Source: an uncultured Moraxellaceae bacterium (GTDB taxonomy: Bacteria > Pseudomonadota > Gammaproteobacteria > Pseudomonadales > Moraxellaceae). Taken from it: a stretch of DNA of 44,109 nucleotides. Each line of letters starts with the position of its first letter. The stretch's first letter is position 1. Where the stretch lies: contig CAJXOR010000009.1 of NCBI GenBank assembly GCA_913057715.1, positions 1 to 44,109 on the forward strand, given 5' to 3'. This document shows, in pieces, positions 15,349 through 24,254 of this stretch. Under the pieces are notes generated by a model. The model was given only the letters and a program-made list of their open reading frames with translations. It made no database searches and had not been told where the DNA came from. Position numbers and translations under genes: made by a program.

Positions 15349-16626
15349 ATGAAATTTACGCTTGCCATGCTGGGCGCGATCATCGCGGCATTTATCGTCG
15401 GTGCATTTACCCCTGAAACCAGCTGGTTGATCACGGTCTATGATCTGATTGGGACTTTGTTTATTAACGCGCTCAAGATGATCGTGATTCCGCTGGTCAT
15501 GGCCGCGATCATCAAAAGCCTCATGGAGATCTCGGTCAAAGAGTCTCTGGGCGCTTTGGGCGCTAAAACTGCGCTATTTTATACCTTCACCACCTTCATG
15601 GCCTGCGCCACTGGCCTACTGGTAATCAACTGGATTAAGCCTGGGATCATAAACGGCGTCCCGGGAGCTGAAGCGCTGGGCTTGCCTGGCGTCGGCGCGG
15701 AGACACTTGAGAAAGTCACCGGCCGCTCAGGCGGCGAGTTTTTAAACACCATCACCAACATCATCCCGCCGAACTTGATTGAAGCAGCCGCGACCAACCA
15801 GATCTTAGGTTTGATCTTTTTCTCAATTCTGGTTGGTGTGTTTTTACGCAAAATGTCGACGCCGGCCGCCGAATCACTCAAATCTGGCATCAGCGGGTTT
15901 TACGAGCTGATTCTCTCGATCACCAACGCGATCATCTACCTGGCGCCTATCGGGGTATTTGCTTTGATCGCTGAGGTCGCTGCCACCACTGGCCTCGCCT
16001 CAATCAAACCGATGCTGGTGTTCATGGGGGCGGTCATGCTGGCGCTGGGGCTGCACGCCTTTGTCACCCTGATCCTCACCATTCGCCTGATCGCACGTCG
16101 CTCCGGCATACGCCACCTAAGTGCGATGACTCCAGCACTCTTAACTGCTTTTTCGACCGCTAGCTCCTCGGCTACGCTGCCGGTATCGCTGCGCTGTGTG
16201 CAGGAGCGCTCCTATGTCTCTAAGCGTGTCTCCTCTTTAGTGCTACCGCTGGGTGCGACCATCAACATGGATGGCACCGCGCTGTATGAGTGCGCTGCGG
16301 TGCTTTTCATCGCCCAAGCTTACGGGCTGGATCTCACCATCGCTCAGCAAGTTTTGGTGGTTTTTTTATCTTTAGCCACCTCTTTTGGCGTCGCCGGTGT
16401 TCCCGCAGCCTCACTGGTTGCGATCACCCTGATCCTTGGCACACTGGGTTTGCCCGCTGAGGCGATCGGTTTGATCATGGTCACTGACCGTTTGCTCGAT
16501 ATGCTACGCACTGCTGTCAATATCTGGGGCGACTCAGTGGGGGCTGTGGTACTGGCGCGCCTGGAGGGTGAAGAAGAAGTGCTGAGCAAACCGCCTGAAG
16601 ACTTCAAAGTAGGCGCGGCGGCATAA
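15349..16626 (+). CDS. Dicarboxylate/amino acid:cation symporter (DAACS)
   Basis: Inner-membrane secondary transporter of the GltP/DctA/SstT superfamily, taking up glutamate/aspartate, dicarboxylates or small neutral amino acids with H+ or Na+. It has 425 residues; hairpin HP1 carries the Ser-rich motif STASSSATLP and helix 7 the cation-site motif NMDGTAL. The start is ATG at 15349 with AAGG upstream; an earlier in-frame ATG at 15280 would lie inside the SEC-C gene and add a non-membrane extension. The final helix carries DRLLDMLRTAVNIWGDSVGA, where the conserved Asp and Arg contact substrate in the family; the exact substrate is not decided here. A two-way terminator follows. Confidence 0.93.
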   Translation: MKFTLAMLGAIIAAFIVGAFTPETSWLITVYDLIGTLFINALKMIVIPLVMAAIIKSLMEISVKESLGALGAKTALFYTFTTFMACATGLLVINWIKPGIINGVPGAEALGLPGVGAETLEKVTGRSGGEFLNTITNIIPPNLIEAAATNQILGLIFFSILVGVFLRKMSTPAAESLKSGISGFYELILSITNAIIYLAPIGVFALIAEVAATTGLASIKPMLVFMGAVMLALGLHAFVTLILTIRLIARRSGIRHLSAMTPALLTAFSTASSSATLPVSLRCVQERSYVSKRVSSLVLPLGATINMDGTALYECAAVLFIAQAYGLDLTIAQQVLVVFLSLATSFGVAGVPAASLVAITLILGTLGLPAEAIGLIMVTDRLLDMLRTAVNIWGDSVGAVVLARLEGEEEVLSKPPEDFKVGAAA

Positions 16627-16684
16627 AGCCGCTAATCAACGTACTGCGCTGATTCACTGAGCTAAGCGCTCATGCGGATCAATT

Positions 16685-16712
16685 AAAAAGGCACCCTAGA
16701 GGTGCCTTTTTT
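16685..16712. terminator. Bidirectional terminator
   Basis: AAAAAGGCACC-CTAGA-GGTGCCTTTTTT, between the convergent symporter and hydrolase genes. Confidence 0.93.
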
Positions 16713-16740
16713 AACGACAGAGCTTTCGTCTGCAGAACTT

Positions 16741-17493
16741 TTATCGACTAAACTTGCCCGATCGCAAAAAACTGAGCACCTGCTGGTGCACCTTATCGCT
16801 GCCCATCATAAAGGTGTGGGTCACCGGCAGCGCGATGTGATCCTGCATGCCGCGAAGTTTGGTGCTTTTGAGCGTGACCTTGCCATCGTCCGCACCCGGC
16901 AGCACAAAACTCAGCCAACTGATCGTGCTCGTCCCGGCGATGATACCCAGCTGAGCTTTATCGGCTGGCCATGCGCCTAGGGTATTGGGCACCGAGTCAG
17001 GATCAGTGCCAAGCTGACTGCCGGCGATGCCGTTGATTAGGTTAAAACCGGGGACATTTTTCAGGCGATCTACTGCTTCACTGCCATGGTTGGGCGGGCC
17101 AAGCATCACCACTCGGCCCAGCTGATCGATGTGGTGCGTGCTTAGGTACTGACGCAGCAAGATCCCGCCCATGGAGTGCGTGACCACATGAACGCGGCCC
17201 GCAGATCCGCAGCGCTTCAGTGCCGCCGGCAAGGCTTGATTGGCTAGCTGGTTTATCTGCGCGCCTCTTGAGTTATAGTCCTGATTGACCACGCGGTAGC
17301 CAGCCGCGCTCACAGCGTCCGCGATCGGCTGCATGGACCTGTCGCTGCGGGCAAGACCGTGCAGGAGGATCACACAGGCCTGATTGGTGTCTTGGCCAGC
17401 GGCACTGTGAGCTGATTCTGACGGCGGACTGGCTTGGCAGGCGGCTGTGAGAACACCCAAGCAAACAGACAAACTCAGTCGCCTAAAAGGCAT
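16741..17493 (-). CDS. Exported alpha/beta hydrolase, probable lipoprotein lipase
   Basis: A 250-residue serine hydrolase. From the ATG at 17493 it begins with a basic, hydrophobic signal sequence ending LTAAC, with Cys19 a plausible but not canonical lipidation site (Thr at -3). The core has the oxyanion loop VILLHGLARSDRSM, the nucleophile elbow HSMGG (Ser near residue 106), and a LGPPNHGSEAVD box as in small triacylglycerol lipases/esterases; a C-terminal His candidate is in LPVTHTFMMG. Substrate unknown. A TTG 21 codons upstream overlapping the pirin gene would bury the signal, so it was not used, although the ribosome site at the ATG is poor. It is the third gene of the azoR-pirin transcription unit. 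Confidence 0.82.
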   Translation of the reverse strand: MPFRRLSLSVCLGVLTAACQASPPSESAHSAAGQDTNQACVILLHGLARSDRSMQPIADAVSAAGYRVVNQDYNSRGAQINQLANQALPAALKRCGSAGRVHVVTHSMGGILLRQYLSTHHIDQLGRVVMLGPPNHGSEAVDRLKNVPGFNLINGIAGSQLGTDPDSVPNTLGAWPADKAQLGIIAGTSTISWLSFVLPGADDGKVTLKSTKLRGMQDHIALPVTHTFMMGSDKVHQQVLSFLRSGKFSR

Positions 17494-17548
17494 GCGACTT
17501 GCTATGGGCCAGCGTGCAGCACTTAAAGGTGGTTTCAGCTCGGCAGAT

Positions 17549-18373
17549 TTAGCCAACCAGTCGCCCCTGAGTAAAGTCGCGTATGGCTTGGTTAATTTGC
17601 TCAGCCGTATTCATGACAAAGGGGCCATGCTGCACCACTGGCTCGCCAAGCGGTCTGCCTGCAAAGATCTGGATACGAGCTGAGTCTGATTTAAAAACCG
17701 GGTTCACACTATCCAGCCTCATCATCTCATGTGCGCTGAGTCGATTGATCGATTCGCTCTGTACCTCAAGCTCGCCCTCACACACATAAACCCAAGCGTT
17801 TAGATCTGCGTTGAGCGTGAGACTGAGCGTCCCCTGCAGCGCCACGTCAAACCAGTGCGGGTCTGTTTTTAACTGGTTGATGGGCCCCTGCACCGCCTCT
17901 TGATCGGCGCTGACAAAGCGCCCAGCTAAGACCTGCGCGCGATAGCCCTCAGTTGTCAATTGTGGGATTTGATCAGCGCTTAGGTCGCGGTAAACCCCAG
18001 GCTGCATCTTTTCATCGGCTGGCAGATTCAACCACACCTGAAACCCATGAAACTGACCCTCACGTAATTTGGGCATCTCCTCATGAATCAGACCTCGGCC
18101 CGCTGTCATCCACTGAACACCTCCCGACTCCACCACCCCGCTGTTACCCAGAGAGTCACGGTGCTCAAGCGCGCCTTCAATCATATAGGTGATCGTCTCA
18201 AACCCGCGGTGCGGATGCTCAGGAAACCCTGCCATATAGTCTGCCGCGTCACTTGAGCGGATCTCATCAATCATGAGAAACGGATCAAGCAAACTGAAAT
18301 CTCGCGGCATCACCCGCTGAATCTTGACTCCTGCTCCGTCTGTAGCATGCTGCGCTGTTAACTTTATGTTCAT
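17549..18373 (-). CDS. Pirin family protein
   Basis: A 274-residue two-cupin protein. The metal ligands of human pirin are all present in the N-terminal cupin: His53 and His55 (PEHPHRGFET), His97 and Glu99 (LIHEEMP). Bacterial pirins such as YhhW can act as quercetin 2,3-dioxygenases; others are regulatory, and the physiological role is open. The start is ATG at 18373, with GGAGG upstream and an ATGA overlap with the azoR stop, which indicates translational coupling; an earlier start would run back into azoR. The link with an azoreductase, a quinone/azo-compound reductase, suggests a response to quinones or aromatic electrophiles. Confidence 0.93.
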   Translation of the reverse strand: MNIKLTAQHATDGAGVKIQRVMPRDFSLLDPFLMIDEIRSSDAADYMAGFPEHPHRGFETITYMIEGALEHRDSLGNSGVVESGGVQWMTAGRGLIHEEMPKLREGQFHGFQVWLNLPADEKMQPGVYRDLSADQIPQLTTEGYRAQVLAGRFVSADQEAVQGPINQLKTDPHWFDVALQGTLSLTLNADLNAWVYVCEGELEVQSESINRLSAHEMMRLDSVNPVFKSDSARIQIFAGRPLGEPVVQHGPFVMNTAEQINQAIRDFTQGRLVG

Positions 18374-18981
18374 GCCGCCTCCGTGTTTTGCACCCACTCA
18401 GTGATCTGTTTGCGCGCGCCATCCATGATCTCATCGACGGATCGAACGCCCTGACTTAAGCCTTCAGCATAGACGAAACTGACGTCGGTTAGCCCCACAA
18501 AACCAGTCAAGGTCTTGAGCAGCGGGGTCTGCGCATCAAGCTCTGACCCTAGGTAAGTGCCGCCCCGAGTCAAACATACCAGTACGCGCTTATCTCCGAG
18601 CAACCCCTTAGGGCCTGACTCAGTATAGCCAAATGTCACTCCGGCGCGCAGCACTCGATCAAACCAGCTGCTCAGCGTCGTTGGCATCGCAAAGTTGTAC
18701 ATGGGCACACCGATCACCACCACGTCTGCAGCCTGAAGCTCCTCGATCAGCAAATCAGCAAACTGGGCTAGCTGTGCTTGTTCTGGCGTGCGCTTTGATG
18801 ACGGCGTGGAGTTCGCTTCAAACTCCGCCAAACTTAAGTGGTCAATCGAGCCATCCAGATCGCGATTGGTAAGATGCACGTCAGGGTATTTAGCAAGCAA
18901 TCCAGCAACCGCATGATCGGTCAGCTCGTAAGATTTGCCAGTAGATCCAAAGATAGAAGGATTTATGCAAAGTAGGTTCAT
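18370..18981 (-). CDS. azoR: FMN-dependent NADH-azoreductase
   Basis: A 203-residue flavodoxin-fold oxidoreductase of the AzoR family, cytosolic and homodimeric, using NADH and FMN to reduce quinones and azo dyes in two-electron steps. Visible features are the N-terminal phosphate-binding segment (INPSIFGSTGKSYELT), the FMN-contacting loop VPMYNFAMPTTLSSWFDRV near residue 93, and the TRGGTYLG loop near 138. It is the first gene of an azoR-pirin-hydrolase operon and is divergent from a LysR-type gene, the common arrangement for quinone-inducible reductases. A LysR-type operator lies in the intergenic region. Confidence 0.95.
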   Translation of the reverse strand: MNLLCINPSIFGSTGKSYELTDHAVAGLLAKYPDVHLTNRDLDGSIDHLSLAEFEANSTPSSKRTPEQAQLAQFADLLIEELQAADVVVIGVPMYNFAMPTTLSSWFDRVLRAGVTFGYTESGPKGLLGDKRVLVCLTRGGTYLGSELDAQTPLLKTLTGFVGLTDVSFVYAEGLSQGVRSVDEIMDGARKQITEWVQNTEAA

Positions 18982-19059
18982 GGTTGGCCTCTTGAGTTCG
19001 GTTTTAGGTTGATGAGCTAAGCTTGTGCTTGAGCCTATGAATCCATAGTAGTATTTTAT

Positions 19060-19074
19060 TTATTCGATGAATAA
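19060..19074. promoter_or_regulatory. LysR-type operator candidate
   Basis: TTATTC-GAT-GAATAA, a perfect inverted repeat that also fits the T-N11-A rule for LysR-family boxes, in the 240-base AT-rich gap between azoR and the LysR gene. Confidence 0.6.
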
Positions 19075-19219
19075 CGCATAATTTTAGATAATATGATCTA
19101 ATTTATCGATAGGTTAAGCGCTGCCCTGTGAGTAGTTAACCAAAGATAAAAAGCACAGCTGGTGACATTTGACTTAAAAGCCACCACGTTAAAAACCCCG
19201 TTAAACAAGTGAAGTGATC

Positions 19220-20149
19220 ATGCATAAGCCAAATTCTGATCCAAAGATCAGTGCGTCCGAGGCGAACTCTCGCGATATGCTCAGCCCACTCAAGGTCACA
19301 CTGGATCAGTGGCGTGCCCTGGTTGCCGTGGTGGACCATGGAGGATTTTCTCAGGCTTCAGCTGTGCTAAACCGCTCGCAGTCCACCTTGAGTTACGGCG
19401 TGAGTAAGCTTGAGCGCTTGCTGGGTGTCAACGCGTTTGAGACCCAAGGGCGAAGCGCAAAGCTGACTGAGACCGGACAAGTGCTGTATCGACGCGCAAA
19501 AGAGCTGCTAGATCAGGCCCACGGCCTTGAGCAGATCGCCGCCCAGCTAAGCCTTGGAGTGGAAGCCCAGATCAGCGTCGCGGTTGAAGCGATCTACCCT
19601 CAAGAGAAACTCTACGCTGCGCTGAGCCTGCTAAGCGAGAGTTACCCCGCAACTCGAATTGAGGTGTTTGAGAGTGTGCTCTCGGGCGGCCAAGCTTTGT
19701 TTGATACTGGTCAGATCGACTTGTTGATCAGCTCACTACCCAAAACCAGCGCCGAGTGCCGCCTGCTTGAGCACGTGAGCTTTAGTTGCGTGAGTGCGCC
19801 CAGCCACCCCCTGCAAAGCATAGCCAAGCCCACGCTCCATGATTTGGAGCAACACCGTCAAGTGGTCACACGTGATTCAGGGCCTAACCGGTCACTCAAT
19901 GCCCCTTGGCTAAAGTCAGAGCAGCGCTGGACAGTATCTAATCTGCCAGCGGCGATCACAGCGATCCGCCAAGGCATGGGGTTTGCTTGGTTACCCGAGC
20001 ATATGATTGAGCCTTTGGTGTCGCGCGGGGAGCTTAAGACACTTCAGATCTCAGGGCACCAGCGAGAGGCTCAGTTGTATCTAATTCACCGCCGCACCGA
20101 TGAGCTTGGGCAGGTTGCTCGCGCTCTGATCAGCATATTGGGCGCTTAG
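19220..20149 (+). CDS. LysR-family transcriptional regulator
   Basis: A 309-residue regulator with an N-terminal winged helix-turn-helix (about 26-85; VVDHGGFSQASAVLNRSQST is the typical recognition region) and a C-terminal periplasmic-binding-protein-like effector domain. It is divergent from azoR, so it most likely controls the azoR-pirin-hydrolase operon and itself. The N-terminus has about 20 more residues ahead of the first helix than most family members. The start could be GTG at 19214 or ATG at 19220; neither has a strong ribosome site. The inducer is unknown; quinones are a guess from the target genes. Confidence 0.92.
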   Translation: MHKPNSDPKISASEANSRDMLSPLKVTLDQWRALVAVVDHGGFSQASAVLNRSQSTLSYGVSKLERLLGVNAFETQGRSAKLTETGQVLYRRAKELLDQAHGLEQIAAQLSLGVEAQISVAVEAIYPQEKLYAALSLLSESYPATRIEVFESVLSGGQALFDTGQIDLLISSLPKTSAECRLLEHVSFSCVSAPSHPLQSIAKPTLHDLEQHRQVVTRDSGPNRSLNAPWLKSEQRWTVSNLPAAITAIRQGMGFAWLPEHMIEPLVSRGELKTLQISGHQREAQLYLIHRRTDELGQVARALISILGA

Positions 20150-20333
20150 CGCGTAGGGGCATCAAACCTGATGGTCTCAAGCACTAAAGTGCGTCTGACT
20201 CACCTTGGTTAGCGCATTAATACCAAGAGAATTCAGGGTACTTGCCGCCGCCATCAATCAGCCTGATCAGATCGGCTGGCTTGTCAGCATGCGCTTAAGT
20301 TTATAGAGTGGCCATTTTTAATTGGATCTGGTT

Positions 20334-21074
20334 ATGAAACGACTCACGATATTGGGCAGCGCGATTGCTGTCAGCTCTGCAGCATTGGCTTTGGAAGCTC
20401 CGCTCAAGGTTGAAGGTGATGAGCTCGGTGCCACCCTGCAGTACTCGATGTTCCAAAGCAGCGACAGCGACGACACCTCAGAGGACACCAAGATCGTCAA
20501 TCTAAAGGCCGAAACCACCTATCAAACCAAAAAGGGCGACTGGGGTCAGGCCTACCGCTTAGCCGCGATCAACTCGCAAAACAACGGCGGCGGCGGTGTT
20601 GAGCGCTACAACGCCAGCGCCAAGGGCATGCGCTTTTTGCAAAACAGTGACTACTTGTTTGCGCGCCTAGCAGCAGAAAAAGACATCCAAAGTGGCTACG
20701 ACTATGAAATTGATTTGGTTGGTGGCTACGGGCGCACGCTTTTTGATACTGAACGATCAACTCTGGTCGCTGAGATTGGCGCCGGTGCTCGCTATCTCAA
20801 ATCAGGCACCCCAGAACTAGAGGACGAGCTTGAACCCGTCGCCACCCTGGGCGCGCTGTTTGAAACTCAGCTGCTTGAGCAGCTTAGCTTCTCTCAAGAA
20901 CTCGCCGCCACGCTTGGCTCTGAACAACAGAGTTATGAATCGATTAGCGCCTTTGAAACCAAGCTCTCAGACTCGCTTTCGGCTAAGCTTAGCTATGAGA
21001 TCAGTATCGATCAGACCGACATCGGTGACGAAACTGAGCAAGTGAGCTTGATCGGGGTAACCTACAAGCGCTAA
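20334..21074 (+). CDS. DUF481-like outer-membrane protein
   Basis: A 246-residue exported protein: a signal peptide of about 20 residues ending SAALA, then alternating short amphipathic segments rich in aromatic and acidic residues, typical of a small beta-barrel. The repeated pattern resembles the DUF481 family (YdiY of E. coli), whose function is unknown. The start is ATG at 20334 (MKRLTILGSAIAVSS); a TTG four codons upstream is unnecessary. It stands alone with its own terminator. Confidence 0.75.
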   Translation: MKRLTILGSAIAVSSAALALEAPLKVEGDELGATLQYSMFQSSDSDDTSEDTKIVNLKAETTYQTKKGDWGQAYRLAAINSQNNGGGGVERYNASAKGMRFLQNSDYLFARLAAEKDIQSGYDYEIDLVGGYGRTLFDTERSTLVAEIGAGARYLKSGTPELEDELEPVATLGALFETQLLEQLSFSQELAATLGSEQQSYESISAFETKLSDSLSAKLSYEISIDQTDIGDETEQVSLIGVTYKR

Positions 21075-21098
21075 TCAAAACCGGCGCAAACCAGCAAT

Positions 21099-21126
21099 AA
21101 AAAAAGCCCCGACATGGGGCTTTTTT
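21099..21126. terminator. Bidirectional terminator
   Basis: AAAAAAAGCCCC-GACAT-GGGGCTTTTTT between convergent genes. Confidence 0.94.
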
Positions 21127-21169
21127 ATTTATTTAGCTTAACGCTAATTTGCCTGCACTTTTGCCAGCA

Positions 21170-22705
21170 TTATAGAGAATCAGTGCTTGGCGGCGTTGGC
21201 GGGGTTGGAGGAGTGGGCTGATCTTTTTTAACCTCGCCCTCAACACTGTCAACCAGCTTGTTGGTCAAGCGAGCAGCAGCTTCTCGTCCACCCAAGCCAA
21301 AGGCTAAGGCAAATGCCACCGCCACTGAACCCAGCGTTAAAGCAAAGGCCAAGTTAACGATCGAGTCCGCTATGCCCATGGCACGTAGGCCCATCGCGAT
21401 CACCAAACCCATGATCAACACACGAACCAAATTCGCCAGCCACACAGAGCCTGAAGGCGAGCGCATAACCAAGTTTGCCAAGGTACTGGCAATCCAGAAA
21501 CCGATGCTCAAGATCACCACACCCAAGAAGATATCGCCTGAGAAGGCAATAAACATGGTGAGGATATCGCTCATGCGGCCGAAGCCCAGACGATTGGCCG
21601 CTTCGATCAAAGCAAACAACACGGTGATGAAGATAATCACGTGACCCACAAAACGAGAAAGCGTGTAATCACCCATCAAGTTGGATAAACCAATTCGAGC
21701 AGGAAGCTGATCCACACCTGAGTTTTGCAGCAAACTGGTCACGATGCTGGCAACAAAACGCGCGATCACATACATGATGGTTACGATCAGCACGGCACCT
21801 AAGATATCGGGGATAGCGCTCATCAACTGATTAAGCATATTGATCGCAGGCTCAGATATCGACTTGATGCGTAGGGCATCTAGCGCCGCGATGATCACCG
21901 AGATCATGATGAGGAAGAAAACCACCATACCCGCCAAATTAGCGATGTTGGTCTGAGTGCCAAGCCCAGTCCGGTTAGCAAGCGACTGCAAGTCAAGCGA
22001 GCTGACCAAACCCGTCACCAAACCGCGCACGATCTTAGCAATCACATAACCCACAAACCCGATGATCGCGGCAGTGAACAGGTTGGGTATGAAGTCCAAG
22101 ATGTTGGTGATCATGTTGTTGAGCGGATCGAGCAGGCCATAAAGACCGAGCACTCCAAGCACCAGCGGCAACCAAAGCAGCAAAATCAACCAATAGGCGA
22201 TGCTGGCGATGTTTTGACTCATGGTCACCACACCGGCCTCATTTAGGCGTTCGTCCATATCTGTTTTGTTGAGCCCATAAGTGATCACCGAGCGCACCGC
22301 GGTGGCGATGATCCAGCCCACTAGCGCCAACACACCAGCGCCGATCAATCTAGGCAAGTAGGTGGTGATCTGATTGAGCAGATTGGCAAATGGACCCGAT
22401 AGTGCGTCGATGCGCAAGATACTCAATGCACCAGTGATAGCAGCCACTAAGATCAGCCAAAAAACCAATCGGGCAGCGATACGCTCAAAATCAGTTCCCT
22501 TATTGCCATTTGAATTGGTGGTAGTGACGTTAGGGCGAGACCGGTTCAGACGGCCGTTGAGATTAATCGCCGCTAAGGCTTTTCGCACCACAGCAGCGAT
22601 GAGTAGCGCGATGATCCAGCCCAGCAAAAAAACTGCCAGTGCCCCCAATATTGAATTGATGCTGCCGCCCAGATTTGACTGGAACTGGCTATAAAATTGA
22701 TCCAT
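21170..22705 (-). CDS. Mechanosensitive-channel-like protein with repeated TM helices
   Basis: A 511-residue integral membrane protein made of four or five repeats of the conserved TM-helix unit (Pfam TM_helix type) seen in MscS-related proteins such as CmpX/NscA. Each repeat ends with a similar helix: LGWIIALLIAAVV near 30, LVGWIIATAVRSVI near 125, FVGYVIAKIVRGLV near 225, IMYVIARFVASIV near 310 and IGFWIASTLANLV near 405. A last hydrophobic segment with GLGGREAAARL resembles the pore-helix end of such channels (GFALAFGLGG-type), and the tail is Pro/Thr-rich. No classical MscS beta domain follows. The ATG has GGAG upstream. A role in osmotic or mechanical stress is inferred from the family only. 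Confidence 0.8.
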   Translation of the reverse strand: MDQFYSQFQSNLGGSINSILGALAVFLLGWIIALLIAAVVRKALAAINLNGRLNRSRPNVTTTNSNGNKGTDFERIAARLVFWLILVAAITGALSILRIDALSGPFANLLNQITTYLPRLIGAGVLALVGWIIATAVRSVITYGLNKTDMDERLNEAGVVTMSQNIASIAYWLILLLWLPLVLGVLGLYGLLDPLNNMITNILDFIPNLFTAAIIGFVGYVIAKIVRGLVTGLVSSLDLQSLANRTGLGTQTNIANLAGMVVFFLIMISVIIAALDALRIKSISEPAINMLNQLMSAIPDILGAVLIVTIMYVIARFVASIVTSLLQNSGVDQLPARIGLSNLMGDYTLSRFVGHVIIFITVLFALIEAANRLGFGRMSDILTMFIAFSGDIFLGVVILSIGFWIASTLANLVMRSPSGSVWLANLVRVLIMGLVIAMGLRAMGIADSIVNLAFALTLGSVAVAFALAFGLGGREAAARLTNKLVDSVEGEVKKDQPTPPTPPTPPSTDSL

Positions 22706-22934
22706 CTAATTACTCCGTTATATCGATCATGATGTTGTATTGCTGTTTGCGGGTTAATCCGCTTAATTATTTAAAGCACTATCACTCATCAATCTAACCG
22801 ATACGCGATCAATCAACCCGCCAGTGAAACCATATCCACTCAAAAGATTACACACCCTAAACCCAAGCCAGCAGACGCTATGCCAATCAATCCATTAGTA
22901 TGTGCGATAACTCTGAACTTAACTAAGGCTGTTT

Positions 22935-23645
22935 ATGAAATCAATTCGCACTGCTGGACTTGCACTACTCATGGTTGGTGGCATCAGCGCCTGTACCACT
23001 TCTCCTGATCAAGTTTCAGTAACGACCAGCTCAGACGAATCAACCAAAGTAGGCTATAGCTTCGGTTACACGCTGGGTCAAACTAACCGCGAATTGATTG
23101 GTGATATAAACGTCGACGCTTTTGTTACTGGTTTCCGCGAAGCTTTTGATGAAGCAGACTCTCAGTTGACCACTGAAGAGATGCAAACCACGCTTGAAGC
23201 CTACCAACAGAAAAAAGAAAACGAGTTTTTAGAAGACTTAAAAACTAAGGCTGCAACCAACCTAACTGCAGGCGAAGAATTTTTAACGCAAAATGCCAGC
23301 AAAGCCGGCATCACCACTACCGAGTCTGGTCTTCAGTATGAAGTTTTAGAAGCAGGTAGCGGCACATCGCCTACCGCCAGCGACTCCGTGAAAGTGGACT
23401 ATGAAGGTCGCCTGATCGATGGAACGGTTTTTGACTCTTCTATCGAGCGCGGTCAGCCTGCTGTGTTTGGTGTTTCTCAAGTGATCGCTGGTTGGACCGA
23501 AGGTCTGCAGTTGATGAAACCAGGTGCCAAATACCGCTTCTTCATCCCTGCTGATCTGGCTTACGGTGAAACTGGTAATCAGTCTATTGAACCCAACAGC
23601 GTGCTGATCTTTGATGTCACCCTGATGGAAGTTAACCCAAGCTAA
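22935..23645 (+). CDS. FKBP-type peptidyl-prolyl isomerase, lipoprotein
   Basis: A 236-residue proline isomerase/chaperone of the FkpA/FklB/Mip type. The N-terminus is a signal with lipobox ISAC (Cys20), which predicts an envelope lipoprotein. Residues about 38-125 form the helical dimerisation domain (SYSFGYTLGQ..., then a long charged helix), and residues 135-233 the FKBP fold, with VKVDYEGRLIDGTVFDSS, the VIAGWTEGL active-site loop and the closing AYGE...SIEPNSVLIFDVTL. AAGG lies at good spacing before the ATG, and a strong terminator follows. It probably helps fold outer-membrane or periplasmic proteins. Confidence 0.94.
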   Translation: MKSIRTAGLALLMVGGISACTTSPDQVSVTTSSDESTKVGYSFGYTLGQTNRELIGDINVDAFVTGFREAFDEADSQLTTEEMQTTLEAYQQKKENEFLEDLKTKAATNLTAGEEFLTQNASKAGITTTESGLQYEVLEAGSGTSPTASDSVKVDYEGRLIDGTVFDSSIERGQPAVFGVSQVIAGWTEGLQLMKPGAKYRFFIPADLAYGETGNQSIEPNSVLIFDVTLMEVNPS

Positions 23646-23653
23646 TCAAGTTT

Positions 23654-23684
23654 AAAAAAACCAGACTTTAGTCTGGTTTTTTTT
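23654..23684. terminator. Rho-independent terminator
   Basis: AAAAAAACCAGAC-TTTA-GTCTGGTTTTTTTT, 9 bases past the FKBP gene. Confidence 0.95.
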
Positions 23685-23720
23685 GGCAAACTATTTAAAG
23701 AAAATCGCAAAGGACTGAAC

Positions 23721-24254
23721 ATGAAAAAATGGCTCGCCTTCACCCTGTTTAGCTTTTCAGCCCTGTTGATGAGCTGCACCAGTGTTGGGGTTGATAAGTA
23801 TGCCGGCACGACGCCTGAATTTGATTTGTTTGACTACTTTTCAGGCGAGCTGGTTGCTCACGGTCAATTTCAAAGTTTCAGCGGTCAGGTTAGGCGCCGC
23901 TTTGTGGTCGATATCAACGGAGAGGTTGAAGGTGACACCCTAACTCTGACCGAAGATTTTGTGTATGACGATGGAGAGGAGCAGACCCGGGTATGGACCA
24001 TCAAAAAACAGGGTGATAAGTTCGTTGGTACAGCAAGCGATGTGATCGGTGAAGCTGTCGGCGAGTCCTCAGGCTATACCTTCCATTGGGAATACGATAT
24101 TGATCTGCCTTATAAAGACGGCACAATCAAAGTTCACTTTGACGATTGGATGTATCAACAAAACAGCCGTTACCTACTCAATCGCGCCAGAGTCACTAAG
24201 TTTGGCGTACAAGTTGGTGAAGTCACCATCTTTTTTGACAAAACGCCATCATGA
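23721..24254 (+). CDS. DUF3833 lipoprotein
   Basis: A 177-residue lipoprotein (signal ending LLMSC, Cys19) of the DUF3833 family: a beta-rich, lipocalin-like pattern beginning PEFDLFDYFSGELVAHGQFQ, with FHWEYDIDLPY and NRARVTKFGVQVGEVTIFF near the end. No activity is established for the family. AAGGA precedes the ATG. Its stop overlaps the start of the chalcone-isomerase-like gene (ATGA), so they are translated together. In marine gammaproteobacteria this family often lies by cfa-type gene clusters, and it may bind or carry a modified lipid in the envelope; that is inference. Confidence 0.87.
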   Translation: MKKWLAFTLFSFSALLMSCTSVGVDKYAGTTPEFDLFDYFSGELVAHGQFQSFSGQVRRRFVVDINGEVEGDTLTLTEDFVYDDGEEQTRVWTIKKQGDKFVGTASDVIGEAVGESSGYTFHWEYDIDLPYKDGTIKVHFDDWMYQQNSRYLLNRARVTKFGVQVGEVTIFFDKTPS

